From Ekhidna sp051379705 (GTDB lineage: Bacteria > Bacteroidota > Bacteroidia > Cytophagales > Cyclobacteriaceae): DNA of 64,000 nucleotides. Below the pieces are notes generated by a model that made no database searches, had not been told where the DNA came from, and worked only from the letters and a program-made list of their open reading frames with translations. The stretch spans positions 2,356,001-2,420,000 of the forward strand of contig NZ_CP179868.1 in NCBI RefSeq assembly GCF_051379705.1, written 5' to 3'. This document shows, in pieces, positions 34,013-42,629 of the stretch (within the stretch, counting starts at the first letter, position 1; each line of letters opens with the position of its first letter). The translations under genes and the position numbers were made by a program.

Positions 34013-35268
34013 AATTAATACACCTTACTAATCGATACTATTTTTTGGCTTTTACGGTTGCGTTTGTGGTCGTAGGTTTTGCCTCGTATTATATAATTAA
34101 GCATGTGATTGATAAAGAGTTCAACGAAAAACTTCATGCTGAAAAACAACAGTTCATTGACGAATTTGATAGGTATGACAAATTAGATCAAATACTATAT
34201 CTGAACATTGGTGATAAAATCAAGATTCATGAAAAATCGCCTATCGAATCCAAAGAAGAGGTAATGTCAGATACCTCAATGTATGACACTTACGAGGGGA
34301 AAATGTTAGACTATCGCAAGCTCACTTTTTCAGCAAGTCACGATGGAAAGGAGTATAGAGTTACAATTGTGAAGTCCCTCGTAAACAACAATGATCTATT
34401 GCAAGCGATAGGTGAAATAATGGTTTTGGTAGCAATGCTGTTCATGCTCTCTCTTATAGTAATCAATTTGCTGATTGCTAAGAAAATATGGAAGCCGTTT
34501 TATCAAACACTAAGCCTATTCAAAAATTTCAACATCAAACAGCCTGAAAAAATAGTGTTTCCAAAATCTAAAATAGATGAATTCAGATCCCTGAATCAAG
34601 TTGTTGAAAACATGACAGAACAGACCGCAAAAGACTATCAAAACTTAAAAGAATACACTGAAAATGCCTCGCATGAAATTCAAACTCCCTTAGCCATCAT
34701 CCAGAATAGAACTGAGTTGATGATGCAAAACTTGCAAGATGAAACACTTGTTGAAAATCTCGGTGCTATTAGGTCTGCCGCGCTTAGGCTCTCAAAGCTA
34801 AAAGAAGGGTTAGCTCTATTTGCTAAGATTGATAACCATCAATACGTAGAAACCCAAACTATTCATCTTCATTCATTTCTGAACGAGATAATAGAAAACG
34901 TTCAGGATCTCTTAGAGATGAAACAAATTTCCTATTCAAGCAAAGTCTTGTTTGATTCAAAGGTTGTGATGAATGAAACGTTGGCTTACGTTCTTTTTAA
35001 CAACCTTATCAACAATGCTATTAAATACAACTTAGTAAACGGGAAACTCAATTTGGAAATAGATAAGAATTCTGTGAGTGTGATTAATACTGGTGAGGAG
35101 CTTGAAGTTGACCCGAACACTCTTTTTACCCGTTTTGTAGTTTCTGGTAGCAGAAAAGATTCTACCGGCTTAGGGCTTTCTCTTGTGAAACGTATTGCTG
35201 ACTACAATGAAATGAACGTTAGTTATACTAATGATGGGAATTTGCATAAAATAAAATTATCTTGGTAG
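34009..35268 (+). CDS. Sensor histidine kinase
   Basis: 419 aa from ATG 34009, which overlaps the regulator stop by 4 bp; a longer in-frame ORF upstream would run through the regulator gene and is not real. Two transmembrane segments (about 10-32 and 135-160) bracket a roughly 100-residue periplasmic domain. The dimerisation/phosphotransfer domain has H222 in ASHEIQTPLAII. The ATPase domain has LFNNLINNAIKYN (N box) and DSTGLGLSLVKRI (G box). It phosphorylates the upstream regulator in response to an unknown envelope signal. Confidence 0.93.
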   Translation: MKLIHLTNRYYFLAFTVAFVVVGFASYYIIKHVIDKEFNEKLHAEKQQFIDEFDRYDKLDQILYLNIGDKIKIHEKSPIESKEEVMSDTSMYDTYEGKMLDYRKLTFSASHDGKEYRVTIVKSLVNNNDLLQAIGEIMVLVAMLFMLSLIVINLLIAKKIWKPFYQTLSLFKNFNIKQPEKIVFPKSKIDEFRSLNQVVENMTEQTAKDYQNLKEYTENASHEIQTPLAIIQNRTELMMQNLQDETLVENLGAIRSAALRLSKLKEGLALFAKIDNHQYVETQTIHLHSFLNEIIENVQDLLEMKQISYSSKVLFDSKVVMNETLAYVLFNNLINNAIKYNLVNGKLNLEIDKNSVSVINTGEELEVDPNTLFTRFVVSGSRKDSTGLGLSLVKRIADYNEMNVSYTNDGNLHKIKLSW

Positions 35269-35398
35269 ATTCATGAAGTTGACATATAATACAAATGGCG
35301 GAGCAACAATCAGCTCCAACTAATTGATGTCCACCATTTGCCTACTCACACTACTCAACTAATCACTAACTCAAAAAAACATTTTACTAACTATTCTT

Positions 35399-36829
35399 CT
35401 ACCTCCAGCCACCACCTAGAGCCTTGTATATGTTGACCTTGGCTTGGAGTTGTTCTTTTTTTGTTTCAATTAGTTCAAATCGTGATTCCAATGCATCTTT
35501 CTGGGTCAATAGCACTTCCATATAATCGGCTCTGGCCGAACTAAAAAGGTTGTTAGAAATTACAACGGATTCATTCAATGCTACTACCTGAAGTGCCCTT
35601 AAATCGTAACTTCCTTGTAGATTATCTATTCTATTAGCCAAGTTATAGACTTCAGTAAAAGCTCCAATCATCGTTTGCTCGTACTCAAAAACTGCCTGAA
35701 TCTGCCTGGCATTGGCATTCTGATAGTTGGCCTTGATTGCCTTTCTGTTTAACAATGGGGATGTTATATCTCCACCAATGGAATACATCAATGAGGCGGG
35801 TAAATCCAACAGATCGCTGATCTTATAAGACTGAAAACCTAAACCTCCAATTATGCCGAGGGATGGATAAAAATTGGCTTTAGCTACTTTAATATCCATT
35901 TTGGCTGCTACAATATTGAGTTCAGCCCGTCTTATATCAGGCCTGTTCTCAAAAAGCTGAATTGGAATACCTATTTGGGCTGAACCAACTATCATATCCT
36001 CAATATTTACAACTTGCCTTTCAATTGGTTGTGGATACCGACCCATTAGAAAATTAATGCGATTTTCTACTTCAATGATTTTTTGTTGAATTGTATACCG
36101 CAAACTTCTTGTTTCATACACTTGAGCTTCAAATCTTCTAACTGCTAACTCGGTGACGCGAGCAGATTGCTTCTGTAGTCTTACAATTTCTAATGCATTG
36201 CTCTGAATCTCTATATTCTTATCAAGAATGACTAGTTGATTATCCAATGCAATCAACTCATAGTATTCATTTGCAATTTCAGATATCAAGCCTGTGACTA
36301 AGAAGTTTCGTCCTTCAGTAGATGCTAGATATCTGGTAAAAGCTGCTTTTTTAGCTGTTCTCAATTTCTTCCAGATATCTATTTCCCATTGAGCATAGAG
36401 TCCAGACTCAAAATCACCAAGTGGCTCTGGAAAAGCCTCATTTTCTTTGACTAATAGGTTTTCTTCCAATGCTCCAAACCGAGTATACCGACCTACTTTA
36501 TCCACACCAGTACCTACTCCAATATTAACACTCGGCAGGTATTCACCCTTTTTAGATTGTATCTCATTTCTTAGCATTTGTACCTCTTGCATGAAGATGT
36601 TTAACTCCTGATTGTTGTTCAAGGCTGTATCTATTAATGCTGTCAGATACGGATCATCAAAATAGTTATCCCAATTAGTTGTTGCGATCGTTACCGTATC
36701 ACTTGATGCTCGAAATTTATCTGGTGTAGATAGATTAGCAGATTTTTGAATAAGATCGGGTGCGCAAGAAGGAAAAACTACAATCATCAAGGTTATCGAT
36801 GCTAAATATATTATTCTATAAAACTTCAT
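35399..36829 (-). CDS. RND efflux outer-membrane factor, OprM/NodT type
   Basis: 476 aa lipoprotein (Cys22 in VVFPSC). Two TolC-type repeats with long helices; recognisable stretches are NWDNYFDDPYLTALIDTALNNNQEL, RRFEAQVYETRSLRY, and LFENRPDIRRAELNIVAAKMDIKVAKANFYPSLGI. It forms the exit duct for the RND pump. It is the last gene of the adaptor-pump-duct operon, and 7 bp separate it from the pump gene. Confidence 0.93.
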   Translation of the reverse strand: MKFYRIIYLASITLMIVVFPSCAPDLIQKSANLSTPDKFRASSDTVTIATTNWDNYFDDPYLTALIDTALNNNQELNIFMQEVQMLRNEIQSKKGEYLPSVNIGVGTGVDKVGRYTRFGALEENLLVKENEAFPEPLGDFESGLYAQWEIDIWKKLRTAKKAAFTRYLASTEGRNFLVTGLISEIANEYYELIALDNQLVILDKNIEIQSNALEIVRLQKQSARVTELAVRRFEAQVYETRSLRYTIQQKIIEVENRINFLMGRYPQPIERQVVNIEDMIVGSAQIGIPIQLFENRPDIRRAELNIVAAKMDIKVAKANFYPSLGIIGGLGFQSYKISDLLDLPASLMYSIGGDITSPLLNRKAIKANYQNANARQIQAVFEYEQTMIGAFTEVYNLANRIDNLQGSYDLRALQVVALNESVVISNNLFSSARADYMEVLLTQKDALESRFELIETKKEQLQAKVNIYKALGGGWR

Positions 36830-36836
36830 TTAATTG

Positions 36837-39800
36837 TTAATTTGAGGTTGACCTTTTGCGAGCTTTTTCAAGTAAGCGATCATGAGCTTGCATATTTTCT
36901 ACATATTCTTCTGATACAGAGGTATCGGCTTCATCCTTAATCAGTTTTCTACCCTCAGCCAGTTTACCAAAAGTGTAATAGAGTCCAGGTATAACTACCA
37001 CTCCCAAAAGTGTTCCTAGCAACATTCCACCTAGTGCCGATCCACCAATAGTCTTATTACCAACAGCCCCAGCTCCATGAGAAATTACAAGTGGTATCAA
37101 CCCGGCAATGAAAGCAAAAGAAGTCATAAGGATAGGCCTGAAGCGAACTTTAGCCCCTTCGATGGCAGCCTCTAAAACACTAGCACCCTGATGATGTTTT
37201 TGAACCGCAAACTCAACAATCAATACCGCATTTTTACCAAGTAATCCGACCAGCATGATGAGCCCAACCTGTGCATATACATCGTTGGCCAGTCCCATAA
37301 ATTTTAGTAACATAAATGAACCAAATATCCCAACTGGCAGAGATAGTAATACTGCTAACGGCAATAAGAAACTTTCGTACTGTGCTGCTAACACCAGGTA
37401 AACAAATATTAATACGATAACAAAAATGTATAAAGCTTCATTACCTCTTCTAGACTGGTCATAGGAAAGATCTTCCCAGGCAATATCATAACCTCTCGGT
37501 AATGTTTCGGCTGCTACTTCTTCAATAGCTGCAATCGCATCACCAGTCGTAAATCCTTTGGCAGGAAGTCCGCGAATAGAGGCCGAGTTATAAAGGTTGA
37601 AACGTGTGATTTCATTTGGCCCTTGCTTTTTCACTAGCTTCATAAAGGAAGAATACGGCACCATATCTCCGTGCTCATTCTTCACAAAGTACTCATCCAA
37701 GTCGGATGCATATCTACGATAATCAGGGTGTGCTTGTACATGTACTTTGAAAAATCGGCCAAAGCGAATAAAGCCTTGCTCATAAGTACTTCCTATTAGA
37801 ATATTTAAGTTTTCCATCGCCTTATCGATAGATACCCCTTTTTGCATAGCTATTTTATTGTCAACTACCATTTCGTATTGAGGGTAGTTAGCAGCAAAAA
37901 AGGTAAACAGCCCAGAAAGTTCTTCTCTTTCTCTTAGAGCATCCATAAATTCGGTATTGATGCGATCAAATTCCTGATAATTAGTTTCATTGGTTTTATC
38001 AAGCATTCTTAGAGAGAACCCACCAGATGAACCAAATCCAGGAACTGCTGGCGGTTCAAAGAATTCAATGATTGCGCCTAGATTGTGAGTTTTTTCTTCT
38101 AGTTCTTCCATGATTTCATGCACAGAGTGATGACGCTCAGACCAATTCTTGAGATTAATTAAGCACGTACCAGCGTTGGAACCACGTCCTTCTGTCATGA
38201 TCTCATACCCTGCCAGAGCGGATACTGATTCTATACCATCAATCTCCTCAGCAATCTCCATCAACTGATGTGCAACCTTGTTGGTACGCTCAAGAGTAGC
38301 ACCAGGAGGGGTCTGAATAATGGCATAGATTGTACCCTGATCTTCATTGGGAATAAAGCCCGAAGGCAGTGTTTGATTGCCCCAGTAAATACCTACTCCG
38401 AATGCTAACAATATCCCCCATGTGATAGCACGTCGATTTACAACCATCTTCAGAAGTTTCACATATCTACCTGTCAATTTTTCAAAACCGCTATTAAAGG
38501 AATCAATGAAACGTGTGAATAAATTTTGTCTGCGTTTCTTTCCATGGTTGTTCTTGAGGATAATGGCACATAGTACAGGCGTAAGAGTAAGTGCCACAAC
38601 AGCTGACAGCAGAATAGAACTCGCCATAGTGATTCCAAACTGACGATAGAAAGTTCCTACTGGTCCGGGCATAAATGTAATTGGAACAAATACTGCAACC
38701 ATTACTAAAGTAATTGCAATGATTGCTCCACCAATTTCCCCCATCACCTCTTTCACAGCTAAGTATGGAGATAAGTTCTTTTCTTCCATTTTGGCATGAA
38801 CGGCTTCCACTACCACAATCGCATCATCAACTACAATCCCAATAGCCAAAACCAAAGCAAATAGTGTAATTAAATTGATGGACAACCCGAACATCTGTAT
38901 CACGAAAAATGCTCCTATTAGTGAAATAGGAACCGCTAGAATAGGAATAAGTGTTGACCTCCAATCTCCAAGGAATAAGAAAACTACCAAAGCAACTAAA
39001 ATAAAAGCATCTCGAAGTGTATGGATTACTTGTTCAATAGATGCATCTAAAAAGTTGGAGACATCATAGCTTATTTTGTAGTCCATGCCTGGAGGAAAAG
39101 ACTCCTTCATCACATTGAGTTGTGCTTTAACTTCATTGATCACGTCAGAGGCGTTACTTCCTATTGTTTGTTTCAACACAATAGAAGCAGCAGGATTTCC
39201 ATCTAAATTTGAGTATATATCAAAAAATTCACTCCCAAGTTCTACTTCAGCTATATCCCTTAGATAGATGATTTCACCTTCTTCATTTGCTTTCACAATG
39301 ATTTTTTCGTACTGCTCAGGCTTATTGTATCGATCTAGATAGGTGAGAACGTATTCCAGCGCCTGAGAATCTTTGCCATCTGCTCTTCCTAAACGTCCTG
39401 GACGTGCTATAATACTTTGTTCTAACATAGCTTCTACCGCTTCTTCGGCTGAAATTTTATAAGCTCGCATTCTATCAGGTTTTAACCAAACGCGCATTGC
39501 GTACTGTCTGCTACCTAATATTTGTGCGCGTGCAATCCCCTTTACTCGCTGGATTTCTGGGATCATATTAATGTTAGCATAGTTGTACAAAAACTTCTCA
39601 TCTGCATCTTTATCTGTACTGTACAAGTTCACATACATCAGCATGCTAGGTTGGATAGGTGTAATAATCACTCCCTCTCTTTGCACAAGCGGGGGAAGTA
39701 ATGGCATTACTCTATCTACTCTTGTTTTCACCCTTACTACAGCCTCATTTGGATCCGTCCCGGGTTCAAAAATTACTCTAAGAGTTGCTTCTCCAGCACT

Positions 39801-40052
39801 TGTTGCATCAGAAGATATATAGCGCATATCTCGTACTCCATTGATTGCTTGCTCCAATGGGATAAGGGTTGAGTTGACAAGCACCTCAGCATTAGACCCG
39901 GGAAAAGCAATGAAAATGTTGACCACTGTTGGTGCTATTTGCGGGAACTGAGATTTAGGCAACGTTTTCATAGCGAGCGAACCCAGAAATAGCAACATCA
40001 CCGATATTACAATAGCAAGAACAGGCCGGTGTATTATTTTACTAATTGACAT
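36837..40052 (-). CDS. RND multidrug efflux permease, HAE1/AcrB type
   Basis: 1071 aa with 12 transmembrane segments and two large periplasmic loops. Proton-relay carboxylates lie in helix 4 (LALVLAIGIVVDDAIVVVEAVHAKMEE). The N-terminus SISKIIHRPVLAIVISVMLLF and RPILMTSFAFIAGLIPLVIS near the end are typical. It takes compounds from the periplasm or outer leaflet and drives them out with proton motive force. Middle gene of the efflux operon; 26 bp after the adaptor gene. Confidence 0.95.
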   Translation of the reverse strand: MSISKIIHRPVLAIVISVMLLFLGSLAMKTLPKSQFPQIAPTVVNIFIAFPGSNAEVLVNSTLIPLEQAINGVRDMRYISSDATSAGEATLRVIFEPGTDPNEAVVRVKTRVDRVMPLLPPLVQREGVIITPIQPSMLMYVNLYSTDKDADEKFLYNYANINMIPEIQRVKGIARAQILGSRQYAMRVWLKPDRMRAYKISAEEAVEAMLEQSIIARPGRLGRADGKDSQALEYVLTYLDRYNKPEQYEKIIVKANEEGEIIYLRDIAEVELGSEFFDIYSNLDGNPAASIVLKQTIGSNASDVINEVKAQLNVMKESFPPGMDYKISYDVSNFLDASIEQVIHTLRDAFILVALVVFLFLGDWRSTLIPILAVPISLIGAFFVIQMFGLSINLITLFALVLAIGIVVDDAIVVVEAVHAKMEEKNLSPYLAVKEVMGEIGGAIIAITLVMVAVFVPITFMPGPVGTFYRQFGITMASSILLSAVVALTLTPVLCAIILKNNHGKKRRQNLFTRFIDSFNSGFEKLTGRYVKLLKMVVNRRAITWGILLAFGVGIYWGNQTLPSGFIPNEDQGTIYAIIQTPPGATLERTNKVAHQLMEIAEEIDGIESVSALAGYEIMTEGRGSNAGTCLINLKNWSERHHSVHEIMEELEEKTHNLGAIIEFFEPPAVPGFGSSGGFSLRMLDKTNETNYQEFDRINTEFMDALREREELSGLFTFFAANYPQYEMVVDNKIAMQKGVSIDKAMENLNILIGSTYEQGFIRFGRFFKVHVQAHPDYRRYASDLDEYFVKNEHGDMVPYSSFMKLVKKQGPNEITRFNLYNSASIRGLPAKGFTTGDAIAAIEEVAAETLPRGYDIAWEDLSYDQSRRGNEALYIFVIVLIFVYLVLAAQYESFLLPLAVLLSLPVGIFGSFMLLKFMGLANDVYAQVGLIMLVGLLGKNAVLIVEFAVQKHHQGASVLEAAIEGAKVRFRPILMTSFAFIAGLIPLVISHGAGAVGNKTIGGSALGGMLLGTLLGVVVIPGLYYTFGKLAEGRKLIKDEADTSVSEEYVENMQAHDRLLEKARKRSTSN

Positions 40053-40078
40053 GATATTTTCTTTTTATGGTGATAGAC

Positions 40079-41161
40079 TTATTCTGCGTATAAGTCAAGC
40101 AGACCTAGAAGTTCTTTTGGGTTTTTGAAATCTGAAAGTATTTCATCCCCATCTTTGACTTTTCTCAAGCCTTCCACCAAAACCATATCAGATATTTCTA
40201 ATCCAGAGGTGACCTCATAAAGGTGTGGAAGTTCAGCACCTACCTCAATGTGTCTCGAATGAACAACATCATCTTCACTTATTACAAATACGTATTTCTG
40301 ATCTAGGATTTCAAAAGTGGCTTTTTGAGGTATAATCAAAGCATTTTTGATTGGCTTTCTAACCAAAATATTACCAGTCTCACCATGTCTCAAAAGTCCT
40401 TTAGGATTAGGGAATGTAGCTCTGAAGGCAATGTTTCCAGTTTCATTGTTGAAGTCTGCTTCTATGGTTGTCACCTTTCCAAAGTACTCAAATAGCTGAT
40501 TGTTGGCTAATTTCAACTGTACGTCCAAGACGCTATCTTTTTTCATATTGCTCTTATATTCCAGATACTCAGCTTCAGGCACATTGAAATAAACCCACAT
40601 TTCATGATTATCAGAAAGGGTGGTTAGTAATTCTCCCTCTTCCACAAGACTTCCCTCTCTTACATGGAAATAATCCATGATTCCATCAAAGGGAGCTCTT
40701 ACCTGAGTGAAGTCGAGGTGAACTTGTGCTAGGGCCAGTTCGGCCTTAGCTTTATCATACTTCGCTTTCGCTAGTGCCAATTCATTGGGCGCAACTACTT
40801 TCTGATCTGCAAGTTTTTTGGTGTTTTGATATTCGATTTTAGCAAATTCTGTCTCCGCTTCTTCTCGTTTCAATTCAGCCTCATAAAGACGAGGCATTAT
40901 TTGAAACATGAGTTGGCCTTTCTTTATAAACTGTCCCTCATCTACATAAATTTTTTCGATGTAGCCTTTTTCCATGGCTCTTAATTCGATGTGCCGTACT
41001 GAACGAATAATACTGACATATTCTTTTACCACAGAGGTATCCATCTGTATGGGATTGGTAACCAAGAACTTCGATTTTGACTCGTGATGTTCTTTATTAG
41101 AGCTACAGCTTGTGCCAAATAATATGACTGACAAGCATGCTAGTGTGAGCACTTTAGTCAT
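40079..41161 (-). CDS. RND efflux periplasmic adaptor lipoprotein
   Basis: 360 aa from ATG 41161 (an in-frame TTG 33 nt upstream is unlikely). Lipobox at G16-T-S-C19. Order of domains: beta-barrel edge, lipoyl half (EKGYIEKIYVDEGQFIKKGQLMFQ), helical hairpin (AELKREEAETEFAKIEYQNTKKL), second lipoyl half (ADFTQVRAPFDGIMDYFHVREGSLVEEGELL-like), beta-barrel, and membrane-proximal domain. It links the pump to the outer-membrane duct. First gene of the operon; divergent from the Crp-HTH-like gene over a 209-bp region with dyad sequences near TCTGGA/TCCAGA. Confidence 0.92.
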   Translation of the reverse strand: MTKVLTLACLSVILFGTSCSSNKEHHESKSKFLVTNPIQMDTSVVKEYVSIIRSVRHIELRAMEKGYIEKIYVDEGQFIKKGQLMFQIMPRLYEAELKREEAETEFAKIEYQNTKKLADQKVVAPNELALAKAKYDKAKAELALAQVHLDFTQVRAPFDGIMDYFHVREGSLVEEGELLTTLSDNHEMWVYFNVPEAEYLEYKSNMKKDSVLDVQLKLANNQLFEYFGKVTTIEADFNNETGNIAFRATFPNPKGLLRHGETGNILVRKPIKNALIIPQKATFEILDQKYVFVISEDDVVHSRHIEVGAELPHLYEVTSGLEISDMVLVEGLRKVKDGDEILSDFKNPKELLGLLDLYAE

Positions 41162-41370
41162 TATAATTTTTTTGTTTTGATTTAATTGACTCAAAAAGGG
41201 TAGTCAATTCTGGAGAGAATCTGTAGAAATCAAGAAAGACACATTTTTTTAAAAAAAATCTAAACCGACAAGTATCTGGAGCATTAGGGTACTTTTTGAC
41301 CGAATCAAAAAATCCAGAATCTCTACAGAATTAGAATCTTAATTTGTTTCATAACTAAAGCTCAATAGTC

Positions 41371-41910
41371 ATGAAAAAGATATCTTCAAAAAATCAGTTA
41401 AAAATTGTTGTGGCAAGTATTGGAGGGTTATTTATAGCACTCAGTCTTTTTGCCCTACAAAGTGTTTACAATCAACACATAACACTTAATTACCACGCCC
41501 AATTTCCTGATGAGTATCTTAAATTGGTGGATCACTATTCCGACGAAAACAAATTGAAAGAAAGTGTAAACAATGTAGAAAAAGCTATTTCATCCATCTG
41601 GCAAATTCAAAAAGACGTGGAGAGTGAAAGTCAGATTCATTTAGATAAGGCAGTGAGAACTCTTGAAGAGGTACGAAGAAAAATGTTGAAAAATGACCTT
41701 ACTTCAAAGTCTCCTGCTTTTTTTGCTTTAGGTAAGATTCTGGAGGTGGACTCTAAGAAACCAAAATCCTCAGCCAAACCGGAAGAAAAATACCTCTGGC
41801 TGCTCAAACATAACCCCGTAATCATCCAGAAGTTTCCATTGAAATTCATTGCTTCATTTCTAGGGATGACACCTGAAACTCTCAGCAGAGTACGCAGTAA
41901 AATTCAGTGA
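41371..41910 (+). CDS. Membrane-anchored protein ending in a Crp-type helix-turn-helix
   Basis: 179 aa. K2, K3, K7, K11 precede one hydrophobic helix (about 11-30, IVVASIGGLFIALSLFALQ). A charged helical region follows, with coiled-coil character (about 60-112). Residues 138-179 (EEKYLWLLKHNPVIIQKFPL, then KFIASFLGMTPETLSRVRS) match the DNA-binding end of Bacteroidota Crp/Fnr regulators, including the recognition helix TPETLSRVR. The cyclic-nucleotide-binding domain is absent. By the positive-inside rule the C-terminus would lie outside the cytoplasm, which conflicts with DNA binding. Divergent from the RND adaptor, so it may control that operon. Confidence 0.7.
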   Translation: MKKISSKNQLKIVVASIGGLFIALSLFALQSVYNQHITLNYHAQFPDEYLKLVDHYSDENKLKESVNNVEKAISSIWQIQKDVESESQIHLDKAVRTLEEVRRKMLKNDLTSKSPAFFALGKILEVDSKKPKSSAKPEEKYLWLLKHNPVIIQKFPLKFIASFLGMTPETLSRVRSKIQ

Positions 41911-41955
41911 TCATTTCTTGATTTCGATCAAGCGTGTTTTCAGTCGACGGCAACT

Positions 41956-42609
41956 ATGTTTGTTCAAAAAAAGATGGAATCAAACGAACAAAAAGGAGCA
42001 GGTCTCGCACTCATCATTGGCTCGGTGCTTATGATAGCAACTATGGTCTTACATCCAGTGGGTGGAGACTTTGATCAGCTGCTCAAAATAGTGACTATTG
42101 GAATAATCTCACATTCGCTGGCAATCCTATCTGTTCCGTTCGTGGCATATGGTTTTTTCGGCCTGACTATGCGATTGAAGTCTAGTTCATTCCTTAGTTA
42201 CACAGGTTTCTCAATGATGCTTTTTGCTTTAGTAGCCGCAATGATGGCCGCTGCAACAAATGGTCTCATCCTCACAGACATGGTTAAATCATATGAAGGT
42301 GCATCTGAGGAAACCATCGCATCACTAAAACCACTATTTGTGTTTATGCGCAGCTTCAATCACGCTTTTGATTACATTTTTATGGGAGGCGTGTGCTTGT
42401 CAATACTATTTTGGTCAATTGCAATGCTTAAAACCAAATCCATGAAAAGCTGGGTTGGCTATTTTGGAATTTTCTTGGCTGCAACAAGTATCATATTATT
42501 CCTTTCCGGCTTTGAGTTGCTTCATCTTGCAGGCTTTCGGGTATTCATCTTCGGAAATGTTGCCTGGATTCTAACCGTCGGCTTCTACCTAAGAAATAGC
42601 AAAGAATAA
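41956..42609 (+). CDS. Six-helix integral membrane protein
   Basis: 217 aa (a second ATG at 41974, after an A-rich stretch, gives 211 aa and is equally plausible). Six hydrophobic helices; the first is GLALIIGSVLMIATMVLHPVGGDF, and FNHAFDYIFMGGVCLSILFWSIAML is in the middle. It resembles small DUF4386-like or similar unknown membrane proteins. It is 46 bp after the Crp-HTH-like gene and likely cotranscribed. Function unknown. Confidence 0.7.
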   Translation: MFVQKKMESNEQKGAGLALIIGSVLMIATMVLHPVGGDFDQLLKIVTIGIISHSLAILSVPFVAYGFFGLTMRLKSSSFLSYTGFSMMLFALVAAMMAAATNGLILTDMVKSYEGASEETIASLKPLFVFMRSFNHAFDYIFMGGVCLSILFWSIAMLKTKSMKSWVGYFGIFLAATSIILFLSGFELLHLAGFRVFIFGNVAWILTVGFYLRNSKE

Positions 42610-42629
42610 CCAAAAGGCTGAGTGAGCAA

